A program made the position numbers and the translations under genes. A DNA stretch of 20,320 nucleotides, taken from contig NZ_JBNPMC010000055.1 of the NCBI RefSeq assembly GCF_050313795.1, positions 1-20,320 on the forward strand, written 5' to 3'. The stretch comes from CAMBRQ01 sp945870325 (lineage in GTDB: Bacteria > Bacillota > Clostridia > Lachnospirales > Lachnospiraceae). Under the pieces are notes generated by a model that was not told where the DNA came from, did not search any database, and saw nothing but the letters and a program-made list of their open reading frames with translations. How positions within the stretch are numbered: position 1 is the stretch's first letter; every line of letters starts with the position of its first letter. Below, piece by piece: positions 1 through 7,512 of this stretch.

Positions 1-55
1 ATTAACCTTTCACACTCTTCACCGCATAGTATCTATTAATCAACTATGCAGCCCG

Positions 56-63
56 AAAGGAGG
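56..63 (+). promoter_or_regulatory. Shine-Dalgarno site for the TTG start at 71
   Basis: AAAGGAGG lies 7 nt before a TTG codon at 71. This nearly perfect ribosome site decides the start of the tape-measure-like fragment: TTG rather than ATG. The frame before it is open to the window edge, so only the ribosome site marks the start. The 55 bases to its left hold no gene I can support; they may contain the tail of an upstream gene. Confidence 0.75.
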
Positions 64-70
64 ACATCTA

Positions 71-365
71 TTGAGTGACCAAAACAAAATCAACATACAG
101 CCTGTTCTGGATACCAAAACTATCCAGGAGCAATTAAACAAGCAAAAGTACATAATTAATGTAGATGTAGATACATCACAAATAAGCAATCAGATTCAGT
201 CTTGTATTAGTCAGATAACTGGCAATATCAATCAAACCTGCAAAAGTTTCCTTAGAATTTAATACAGACAATCTAAAGGCAGGATTAACTACCTTTAATG
301 ATTCAGTATACGCTATTGATAATATAAAAAATCTTGCCAATGGTGTTTCAAAGAGCCTGGATTAA
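71..365 (+). pseudogene. N-terminal fragment of a tape-measure-like protein, frameshifted
   Basis: A TTG start with a strong ribosome site opens a 63-codon frame beginning MSDQNKINIQPVLDTKTIQ and ending at TAA 260-262. Around 219-254 a second frame is open and continues the same kind of low-complexity, Asn/Lys/Ser-rich helical protein, with LEFNTDNLKAGLTTF read from about 252, until TAA 363-365. The simplest reading is one gene with a 1-nt indel near 240. A beginning with a linear 'INIQPVLDTK' segment followed by alternating beta and helical stretches is common at the start of Firmicutes phage tape measure proteins, and the gene sits just upstream of the main tape measure frame. I infer that it is the detached 5' end of that gene or of a related one. 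A sequencing indel cannot be excluded from one copy of the sequence. Confidence 0.6.
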
Positions 366-790
366 CCCAAAAATCACAGGGTTACACTTTTCAAGTGAGT
401 CCACTTCACAATAAGGAAATGACGAAGATTGTGTCATTTACAAGTTGTGTTAATGGGGGTTCTATAAATATACCCAAAGGAGTATTGGAGGGCTGGTAAT
501 CCCTCTTTGCTGGAACGGAAAGTGGTAGAAAACCGAAACAGAACTGGTGACAGTATATGGCATGGTCTGAAAATTTCTGCTGCGCTAAGCAATGCGTCCC
601 AATCAGCAGTACACTCTCTGGCATAATGTCTGAATTGTATAAAACCGCTAACACGGTATAAGAATTCTTAACAGAGAGGATATTCAACGAATACCCATCC
701 TTGCAGTTGTCAAAACCTTATTTTATCAACTGTTAATGTATATTCTAAGTGTGCTATTTTCACAGAAAATAGTTTAATTTTACCAAATAA
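366..790 (+). other. Degraded stretch, no intact gene; short open pieces in several frames
   Basis: No ORF here has both a ribosome site and a convincing protein. Short stop-free pieces follow one another in different + frames: about 355-498, including SFTSCVNGGSINIPKGVLEG, and then about 467-625, including KEYWRAGNPSLLERKVVENR and KISAALSNASQSAVHSLA. This staggered pattern is what a decayed coding region with several indels looks like, probably more of the tape measure 5' end or another lost phage gene. I do not recognise the pieces. The 93-codon opposite-strand frame at 406-687 has no ribosome site and no recognisable features. Confidence 0.4.
754..780 (+). terminator. Weak A/T-rich hairpin with T-rich tail
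   Basis: CTATTTTC, a 3-nt loop ACA, and GAAAATAG form a perfect 8-bp stem (754-772), followed by TTTAATTT. It could terminate rightward transcription before the zinc-ribbon cassette. The stem has only two G-C pairs, so it is weak, and it may simply be A/T-rich sequence. Confidence 0.3.
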
Positions 791-801
791 ATGTCGTTTA
801 A
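791..801 (+). repeat. Left copy of an 11-bp perfect inverted repeat flanking the zinc-ribbon gene
   Basis: ATGTCGTTTAA here is the exact reverse complement of TTAAACGACAT at 1252-1262. The two copies lie 450 bp apart and enclose exactly one gene with its promoter and ribosome site. The arrangement resembles terminal inverted repeats of a small mobile cassette. No target-site duplication is visible next to them. Confidence 0.55.
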
Positions 802-810
802 GAGAAAATG

Positions 811-1203
811 TTAATCCATTTTCCATTTGCAGTTACAACTTTCACATCTATAATCATACTCTCTAGAATAGTAATCAGAACAAACATAATTCGGTGCACT
901 CATTCTTTTATATTTATACAAGTTCGTACTTCCACACCTCGGACAGGATAATTTGCTCCTACGACTCTGAACATTGTGGTCCTGCAGCCTTTTCAATGCC
1001 TCATTATAATCTGCCGGAATCTGATTATGATTAAACTTTAGGACCTCTTCAAAAGTATTCGCATCCACAATATTATCAAATACACGGTCTTCATATAATG
1101 TTAAGGCTATACTCTGATTCTCCTTTTTATCTAATATATCCTGCACCTTTGATAGATTATATATTGTTCCATTAATCCTGCAATAATATTTGTTTTTTCC
1201 CAT
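811..1203 (-). CDS. Zinc-ribbon protein, moron-like gene inside the tape measure region
   Basis: This encodes 130 residues. The start is ATG at 1203, because AGGAGG lies 8 nt before it; an in-frame codon 18 nt further upstream would put the ribosome site inside the gene. The first 80 residues begin with a short YYCRINGTIYNLSKVQDIL segment and continue as a mixed helical domain I do not recognise. The C-terminal third is a zinc ribbon with CPRC at residues 87-90 and CESC at 120-123; extra cysteines lie at 108 and 125. Such ribbons bind one zinc ion and usually contact DNA, RNA or protein. The gene runs opposite to the tail genes, has its own promoter-like sequence, and is bounded by an 11-bp inverted repeat, which is the behaviour of a moron or inserted cassette. 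Its function is unknown. It shows no transposase motif. Confidence 0.75.
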   Translation of the reverse strand: MGKNKYYCRINGTIYNLSKVQDILDKKENQSIALTLYEDRVFDNIVDANTFEEVLKFNHNQIPADYNEALKRLQDHNVQSRRSKLSCPRCGSTNLYKYKRMSAPNYVCSDYYSREYDYRCESCNCKWKMD

Positions 1204-1233
1204 GAGTATTCCTCCTGACATTTTCTATTTATA

Positions 1234-1260
1234 ATTATATCATATTTATTTTTAAACGAC
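1234..1260 (-). promoter_or_regulatory. Candidate sigma-A promoter of the zinc-ribbon gene
   Basis: On the - strand a perfect TATAAT (+ strand 1234-1239) lies 30 bp before the ATG. A TGTCGT element (1256-1261) sits 16 bp upstream as a poor -35 box and falls inside the right inverted repeat. The -10 is convincing and the -35 is not. Confidence 0.5.
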
Positions 1261-1262
1261 AT
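1252..1262 (+). repeat. Right copy of the 11-bp perfect inverted repeat
   Basis: TTAAACGACAT is the exact reverse complement of 791-801. It ends 17 bp before the first possible start codon of the long tape measure frame and overlaps the upstream promoter region of the zinc-ribbon gene. Confidence 0.55.
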
Positions 1263-1278
1263 CTCCTATATCCTACAC

Positions 1279-4200
1279 TTGTCACTTAAGACTTTTAATT
1301 CCGCCCAAAACCTTAAGAACTTCTCATCTTTGACAGATATATTAAAATCTGGCGCCAGCAACGCGGATTTCAACATCGTTCGCGACTCTCTCAAAGGCTT
1401 ATCCGCTAACGATGCTGTTTCTAAACTAAACAAATTAAATTTAAATCCACAAATGGCAGAAGAAATCCTTCTGGCTGCAAACAACTGTAAATTATTAAAC
1501 AGTTCTGCCGATGAGTTCGCTTCTGCCATGCAAAATATAGGCTCCGCCAGTGCCAGCACTGCATCCCAAGTATCCGGCAGTTTCTCCACCATAGGGACTC
1601 TCCTGAAAGGACTCGCTTCCTCCCCTCTCGGCATTGCCTCTGCCGCTGCCGTCGCTGCCATCGGCGTCATGGCTCTTGCCGATGCTTTTACCGTCACCCA
1701 CGATGAAGCCCTATCCAGCGCGCAGGGCGCCTCTCAGGAATATTCCAATACCCAGGCAGAACTATCTTCTCTCAACGACCAGTATCTGATCACCCAGCAA
1801 AGGATCGAAGAACTGCAGTCCCTGAAATCATCCGGCGCGCTCTCTCTTTCTGACAGTGCGGAACTGGCACAGCTCATGGAGCAGAACCAGGCACTGGAGA
1901 CACAGATCAGCGCAAAAGAGCGCCTCTTAGATATCAATGCAAGAGAAGCGAATAAGGCAGGAGAAGAATACCTCAGCAAAACCGACACCAGCCTCACCGA
2001 ACTCTATGATGAAAATGGCAGGCGATATGCCGAAGGCTCAAAACAGGCTGATATGCATACGGTAGGCATGACCGATGCCGAAGCAATCGAGGCAAGCATC
2101 CGGAAGGTCAGAGAATATGAGTCCGAGATCGACTCCCTTAAGAAAAAGAAGACCAGCGCCTCTTCTGACGAGGAGGCTGAAAATTTCCAGAAGGATATCG
2201 ACCAGTACCAGGAAGCCATTGATGCCTTAGAGACTGACATGGCCAAGCGGGCTGTCAACATGAGTTCCGTCATGGTCACCATGACAGACACGACCTCTGA
2301 GGCTTACCAAAACGCCCATAAGGCACTGACCGCCTACAACACGCGCGACATGGACAATAGCGACTGGGAGAAGATCCTGTCCGATAAGCAAGCCTATCGC
2401 ACTAGTTCCGAGGAACTCTTAGGCTTCCACAATGAATCCTTCTCCATCCCAGTCGAATATCAGGCCGCCAATGAGGCAATCGCTGCACTCCGCGAACAGC
2501 TAAACGGCGCATCGGATGAGGAGAAGATCCAGATCCAAGCTGAGATCGGCAACCTGTATGATATCCAGAACGAACTTCTGGATGCTTTTGCAGAGTCAGA
2601 GTTTGCTCTTGAACTGGACGAGGACAGTACTGCCGAAGAATGGCAGAACGCTTTCAATTCTTTCATAGATGAAGGCGGCGGGCAAGACATTCTCGGAAGC
2701 ATGACTTCCTCCATTGAAGAGGCAAAAGAAACCATTGCCACTCTCCTGGGGATTGACGCAGAAGACGTGCAGATATCGATTGACGCGGATACCGAAGATG
2801 CCAATGAGAAGATTTCCTCTATACTTTCAGATATCCTGGGGCTTCCCGAAGAGACGATATCCACATTCCTGGCAGAAGATGAGATCAGCCCGGAAGCCCT
2901 GGAGATCCTATCGACACTAAGCGGTATCCCAACTGAAATGCTGACCCAGCTATTAGCCACGAACGGCGCATCTGGTGTCATCGCAGAAGTACTTTCCAAG
3001 ATCTCCGGCATTCCTGCGTCTAAGATATCCGAATTGCTTGCTAATGACAATGTTAGCGGAATTGCTTCTTTAGTAAAAAGTTCGATTCATTCCATTGACT
3101 CATCACACAATACCACCATCTCGGCGCAGGATAACGCAAGCGGAATTCTTAGTGGGATTCTTCGGTCTATATCGGCAATTCCTTCCTTTAAGACTATTAC
3201 CGTCTCAACAGTCACCAGTGGTTCCGTCAGTGGAATTGTAAACACAGGTAAAAATATAGCCGCAAATGTAAAGAGCGGCGTATCCCATGCCTCCGGCACC
3301 GCCCACGCCACCGGCAACTGGGGCTTATCCCACAGCGGCCGCGCCCTTATCAACGAATTAGGCAGCGAGATTATCGTCCGTAATGGCCGCTGGTTCATCC
3401 TCAATGGCGGCTACCCGACTATGGCAAACCTAAGAGCTGGGGACGTCATCTTCAACCACAGGCAGTCAGCCGACATCTTAAAACACGGCTATGTGACCGG
3501 TTCCTATGCCCACATGATCGGTAATTCCTACTCCAATGGCACAGCGCTCTCCGGCAGAGCATATGCTAGCGGCAGCCAGTTCAAGGAACAATTCGACCAG
3601 ATCGAGATTCTCATTGACCGCATGGAGACTGCCTTCAAGCGTATGACCGATTCTATCGAGTCTCTCTCCTACAACCTGGATGCCCAGAACCAGCAGATGG
3701 ATCAAGCCATCTCCAAAGCGAAGAGTAACCTCTCTTCCTATCAATCAGCATATCAGGTATACATGGACAAAGCGAATTCCGTAGGCTTGTCTGCTTCCTG
3801 GATGAATGCCGTCCAGAATGGCAGCTACAGTATCAGCGACATTACCGATGAGACACTCAAGGATCAGATTGATGACTATAAGAAATATTATGAAAAGGCG
3901 CTGAATATTCAGAAAGATATCGCCGATCTCCAAAAAGAACTGGTAGATCTTGCCATGAAGAAACTGGAGAATATCGATAATTACTACAGCAATCGGTTTG
4001 ACTACAACGATGATTTCGGCTACGCGAACCAGATCTCTGATCTGCAAGCCGCACTGGCTGCCTACACCGCTGAACTGAACAGACAGGTGTCTTCGGGAGC
4101 AGTAAAACAGTATTCCGATGAATGGTATGATGCCCAGAAGAAGATTGCAGATTATAACCAGCAGCTTCTGGATGCCCAGTGGCAGAAATTCGAGAACACG

Positions 4201-6393
4201 ATCGATTATCTCTCAAGAGTCACCAACAATCTGGAAGACCTGCGCTCTCTGAAGGAAGCCTCCGGCAGACCACTTACCGAAGCCGACTATCAGCAACAGA
4301 TTGAACTTAATAACCAGTCCATTCAGGAAAAATATAACTATCGTCAACAGTTAATATCCCAGCAGAATCGATACGATGTAGGAACTGATCTCTATAACAA
4401 ACTTGCTAAGGAAATCTCAAGTCTGGATTCTGACATCTACAACTTGCTGGAAGACAACGAGAAACTCAAAGCATCCATCTGGGAAGCCAGGTTCACGAAC
4501 CCTTTTGAAACAATGATAGATGGATTGAACCAAACCATCTCCGGCACGAAGAATCTGCGTTCTCTTCTGGATAAGGATTCTTTCCTGGATGCTTCCGGCA
4601 GCCTTACCGACAGTGGCGCTGCCTACCTCGCACTTCTGAATCAGGAGATGACCGCATCCAAGCAGAAGATTGCCGAATACACAGAGGCACTGCACAAACT
4701 GGATGAGGCATATCAGAACGGAATCTTATCTCAGAAAGACTACGAAAAGAGTCAGACTCATTTCCTCAAAGAGATTCAGGATGCCGCTGGTGACGTCCAG
4801 GATTACAAAGACTCTATTCTCGATCTCTACACCGACCAGTTAAAAACTGAGATTGGTTACATGGATGATTATTATAAGAAACGACAGAAGGCTATGGATC
4901 TCGATCAGAAATACTACGAATTCTCTAAGAAGGTCCAGTCACAATCTAAGTCTGTCAATCAACTCAAAGCACAGATTGCGGCTCTGCAAGGCGTCCATAA
5001 TGCATCTGCCCAGGCAGAACTTCGACAGTTAGAACAAGAACTTGCCAAGGAAGAAGAGAATCTCGCCGAGATAAAAAGAGATCATGCCAATGACATGCAG
5101 GATAGAGGTTATGATGCTCTATCCGACCGTCTGGACACCTCATTGGATCAGACATTGAATGAACTGACACTCAATGCCGATAAGCAAGAGCAGGTCGTTG
5201 CAGATATGTTGAACCGTGTGGTCGATATGTATGATCAGGCATATGGTAAGATTCAGGGAATCATCTCCCATACCGGATTTATCGGGAATGCAGGACTGAA
5301 CCAAAACATCTCAGGACTTAGCACTCAGGCAGGTGCGCAAGGACAAGTGTCTGCGGGTACTACAAGTCAGGGTAATATACAGTCTTCGGGAACTATTTCC
5401 GGCATCAACACTGGTGCCATTAACAAAACCCCAACCAATGATTCCATCCTGAACAACATCCAGCAGACGCCAGATATCCGCAATCGTCCGGTGGCAGAAC
5501 TGCTCTTAAGCGCTTCTGCCCTCTCACTGCAGCAAGGGAAGTCTGCCGTTGTCTCTGCGCGCATTCGTCCTACAGATGCCGCCAATAAGACGCTTGCATG
5601 GTCTTCTTCTGATTCTGCGGTGGCTACCGTATCCGGTGGGACCATTCATGCCGTCAAGCCAGGCTTTGCATCCATCCTGTGCATGACTACCGACGGAAGC
5701 GGCATCACTGCTTCCGTATCCGTCACTGTCACTGCCCCTCCAGCGGCAAAACCAGCCCAAAACCAACCTACACAGAGCGGAAGTTCAATTCCTTTCCGCC
5801 ATAAGAAGGACTATTACCCGAAGAATAAACTGAACATCAATACTTCCATCGTAGACCGTTTGAAGTACCATGACTATGATTCTTCCATGTCTGCAATCCG
5901 CGAACTCTACCAGTACTGGGGCGGAAGCGGATACTATTCCGGAACTGCCGCGCAGAATGTCTGGCTCCTTAGCAAGATGAAGTCTGCAGGCTACCGCACT
6001 GGAAGCCGATCTGTCCCAAGAACCGGAGCAGACTTCATTCATAACGGCGAGATCATCATCCGCAAAACTGACGGCGGTATGCTGATTCCTCTTAAGAGAG
6101 GTGACGGTGTGATCCCATCCGGACTTGCTGAGAACCTGTGGAATCTGGCGGAACAGGCACCAGAACTGCTGCATAATCCGGGCATCCGGCTCACTTATAT
6201 GAGGAATTCGAATATTCCATCTTCTGGGCACAGCCTTCATACAGAATTCCATTTCGATACACTTTTGAATATCGAGGGGAACGCAAGTACAGACATTGTG
6301 GATGAATTAAGAGCTGCTCTGCCGCGTCTTGGCAGAGATTTAACCAATATCGTATCAACAGAATTATCCGGCGATTACCGGAAACTAAAATAA
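1279..6393 (+). CDS. Phage tail tape measure protein, probably 5'-truncated
   Basis: This frame of 1704 codons sets siphophage tail length and helps DNA passage. It has an N-terminal segment like other Firmicutes tape measures (FNSAQNLKNFSSL), an Ala/Gly-rich hydrophobic stretch at about residues 107-138, and a long coiled coil at about 140-450. Imperfect repeats of roughly 27-29 residues start near 512, 541, 568 and 627, with the pattern ILSxIxGIPxxxIxxLLA. A glycine/serine section with the motif ALINELGSEIIVRNGRW follows near 690, then a second coiled coil (about 770-1350) and a bacterial Ig-like (Big2) domain at about 1405-1485. The C-terminal module starts at about 1524 with SIVDRLKYHDYDSS and later has NGEIIIRKTDGGM. 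No ribosome site precedes the TTG at 1279 or the later ATG at 1453, and the frame runs upstream into the promoter of the opposite-strand gene. I infer that the true start was lost; the coordinates mark the open frame. Confidence 0.85.
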   Translation: MSLKTFNSAQNLKNFSSLTDILKSGASNADFNIVRDSLKGLSANDAVSKLNKLNLNPQMAEEILLAANNCKLLNSSADEFASAMQNIGSASASTASQVSGSFSTIGTLLKGLASSPLGIASAAAVAAIGVMALADAFTVTHDEALSSAQGASQEYSNTQAELSSLNDQYLITQQRIEELQSLKSSGALSLSDSAELAQLMEQNQALETQISAKERLLDINAREANKAGEEYLSKTDTSLTELYDENGRRYAEGSKQADMHTVGMTDAEAIEASIRKVREYESEIDSLKKKKTSASSDEEAENFQKDIDQYQEAIDALETDMAKRAVNMSSVMVTMTDTTSEAYQNAHKALTAYNTRDMDNSDWEKILSDKQAYRTSSEELLGFHNESFSIPVEYQAANEAIAALREQLNGASDEEKIQIQAEIGNLYDIQNELLDAFAESEFALELDEDSTAEEWQNAFNSFIDEGGGQDILGSMTSSIEEAKETIATLLGIDAEDVQISIDADTEDANEKISSILSDILGLPEETISTFLAEDEISPEALEILSTLSGIPTEMLTQLLATNGASGVIAEVLSKISGIPASKISELLANDNVSGIASLVKSSIHSIDSSHNTTISAQDNASGILSGILRSISAIPSFKTITVSTVTSGSVSGIVNTGKNIAANVKSGVSHASGTAHATGNWGLSHSGRALINELGSEIIVRNGRWFILNGGYPTMANLRAGDVIFNHRQSADILKHGYVTGSYAHMIGNSYSNGTALSGRAYASGSQFKEQFDQIEILIDRMETAFKRMTDSIESLSYNLDAQNQQMDQAISKAKSNLSSYQSAYQVYMDKANSVGLSASWMNAVQNGSYSISDITDETLKDQIDDYKKYYEKALNIQKDIADLQKELVDLAMKKLENIDNYYSNRFDYNDDFGYANQISDLQAALAAYTAELNRQVSSGAVKQYSDEWYDAQKKIADYNQQLLDAQWQKFENTIDYLSRVTNNLEDLRSLKEASGRPLTEADYQQQIELNNQSIQEKYNYRQQLISQQNRYDVGTDLYNKLAKEISSLDSDIYNLLEDNEKLKASIWEARFTNPFETMIDGLNQTISGTKNLRSLLDKDSFLDASGSLTDSGAAYLALLNQEMTASKQKIAEYTEALHKLDEAYQNGILSQKDYEKSQTHFLKEIQDAAGDVQDYKDSILDLYTDQLKTEIGYMDDYYKKRQKAMDLDQKYYEFSKKVQSQSKSVNQLKAQIAALQGVHNASAQAELRQLEQELAKEEENLAEIKRDHANDMQDRGYDALSDRLDTSLDQTLNELTLNADKQEQVVADMLNRVVDMYDQAYGKIQGIISHTGFIGNAGLNQNISGLSTQAGAQGQVSAGTTSQGNIQSSGTISGINTGAINKTPTNDSILNNIQQTPDIRNRPVAELLLSASALSLQQGKSAVVSARIRPTDAANKTLAWSSSDSAVATVSGGTIHAVKPGFASILCMTTDGSGITASVSVTVTAPPAAKPAQNQPTQSGSSIPFRHKKDYYPKNKLNINTSIVDRLKYHDYDSSMSAIRELYQYWGGSGYYSGTAAQNVWLLSKMKSAGYRTGSRSVPRTGADFIHNGEIIIRKTDGGMLIPLKRGDGVIPSGLAENLWNLAEQAPELLHNPGIRLTYMRNSNIPSSGHSLHTEFHFDTLLNIEGNASTDIVDELRAALPRLGRDLTNIVSTELSGDYRKLK

Positions 6394-6410
6394 CGAAAGG
6401 AGTAGATTCT

Positions 6411-7508
6411 ATGGCTAAGATTTTCAAGGATTTTACCTACTTAGACAGAAAACTATCGGAATTGGACGGACACTATGTGTCCGTTGATTTCGAACAGAAC
6501 CCTGACAGTGCATTCGCATTCTCTCGGGATATCAGTTACGGTGATACGAATCATTACCGTACGGAACCGAATGTCAGCTGGTCTCATCTGGGAGACCGGC
6601 TGACATTCGAATTACACATTGTGAAAGACCCAGACTATTACAGTTCCCAGGCAGATGCAATTCTGACAAACGGAGACATCCGAGAACTGACACGGTGGCT
6701 TACCTCTACCATAACCTCCCAGTACCTGATACTGGAATATGAAGAGCAAGCGCCCTATGATACCCCTTGCTATTACGGGCAATTCTCTGACATCCGACCC
6801 TTCAACATTAACGGGGATGTCTATGGTCTCAGGCTAATCTTCGAGTGTTCTTCTCCTTATGGATACACCGAAGAACTCGTTGATACGATGATCCTCAAAG
6901 GCAATACCCACGAGTATATCCTGAATAGCCAGGATGATCGCCTGGAAGATTATTGCTATCCCTCTATCCGGATTGAATCCAATGTAACAGGTCAGATCTT
7001 TCTCTGCAACCTATCCGACTGCCAGATCTATCAACAAGGAACTCTGGATCTGGATTCCACGTCGGATGATGCCAGAACACTGCTCCAGAATCTAATCTCA
7101 GACTATGGCCTCACCCACGGATACGCCCCAGAATACACATATGAAGGCAATGGTTCTATCCTGACAGTCTGCGATGGCACGGCTATTCCTTTTTCCTACA
7201 CTGATTCTTCTGACAATCGTTTCAAATGCATGGCTTTCTACTCCACATCTAATGGAAGCTACGCCATCATTCAAGGCGGTTTCCTCTATCTGACTGTGAA
7301 GAAGTCCCTTCCTGTCCGAATCAATGCTGAGAAACTATTTCTCTTCGATGACCTTGACCGTATGATCCGGCTGTCAGAACTTGGCATTGAAGATGTAGAC
7401 TACATGTACTGGCCAAGGCTGCGAAGCGGGGATAACAGACTTCTACTGTGGGGAACAGACTGTACCATCACCATCACACATCGAGAAACCAGAAAGGCAG
7501 GTGCATAA
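6411..7508 (+). CDS. Distal tail (Dit-like) protein
   Basis: 365 residues from ATG, with AAAGGAG about 8 nt upstream. By position and fold-like features this is the distal tail protein that joins the tail tube to the tip hub in siphophages. It lies directly after the tape measure and before the hub/lysin, the conserved order in Firmicutes siphophages. The N-terminal ~140 residues have the beta-rich pattern of that family (FKDFTYLDRKLSEL, DISYGDTNHYRTEPNVSW, then NGDIRELTRWL and YYGQFSDIRPFNINGDVYGL). The C-terminal ~200 residues contain beta-sandwich-like segments and end with MYWPRLRSGDNRLLLWGTDC. There are no membrane segments or catalytic motifs. The stop lies 4 bp before the next ATG, indicating translational coupling. 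Assignment rests on neighbour order and pattern, not on a diagnostic motif. Confidence 0.78.
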   Translation: MAKIFKDFTYLDRKLSELDGHYVSVDFEQNPDSAFAFSRDISYGDTNHYRTEPNVSWSHLGDRLTFELHIVKDPDYYSSQADAILTNGDIRELTRWLTSTITSQYLILEYEEQAPYDTPCYYGQFSDIRPFNINGDVYGLRLIFECSSPYGYTEELVDTMILKGNTHEYILNSQDDRLEDYCYPSIRIESNVTGQIFLCNLSDCQIYQQGTLDLDSTSDDARTLLQNLISDYGLTHGYAPEYTYEGNGSILTVCDGTAIPFSYTDSSDNRFKCMAFYSTSNGSYAIIQGGFLYLTVKKSLPVRINAEKLFLFDDLDRMIRLSELGIEDVDYMYWPRLRSGDNRLLLWGTDCTITITHRETRKAGA

Positions 7509-7512
7509 TACT

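Noticed and set aside
406..687. 93-codon frame on the - strand
   Set aside because: No ribosome site and no recognisable motif; it lies across decayed sequence and looks like a chance open frame.
791..1262. Known insertion sequence or intron
   Set aside because: No transposase, reverse transcriptase or intron-end motif, and no target-site duplication; only the inverted repeats support mobility.
1266..1697. 143-codon - strand frame opposite the tape measure start
   Set aside because: Ala/Met-rich shadow of the Ala/Gly/Ser-rich + strand coding; no ribosome site.
2460..3050. 196-codon - strand frame rich in Ser
   Set aside because: Serine-rich mirror of the acidic repeats of the tape measure; typical antisense shadow.
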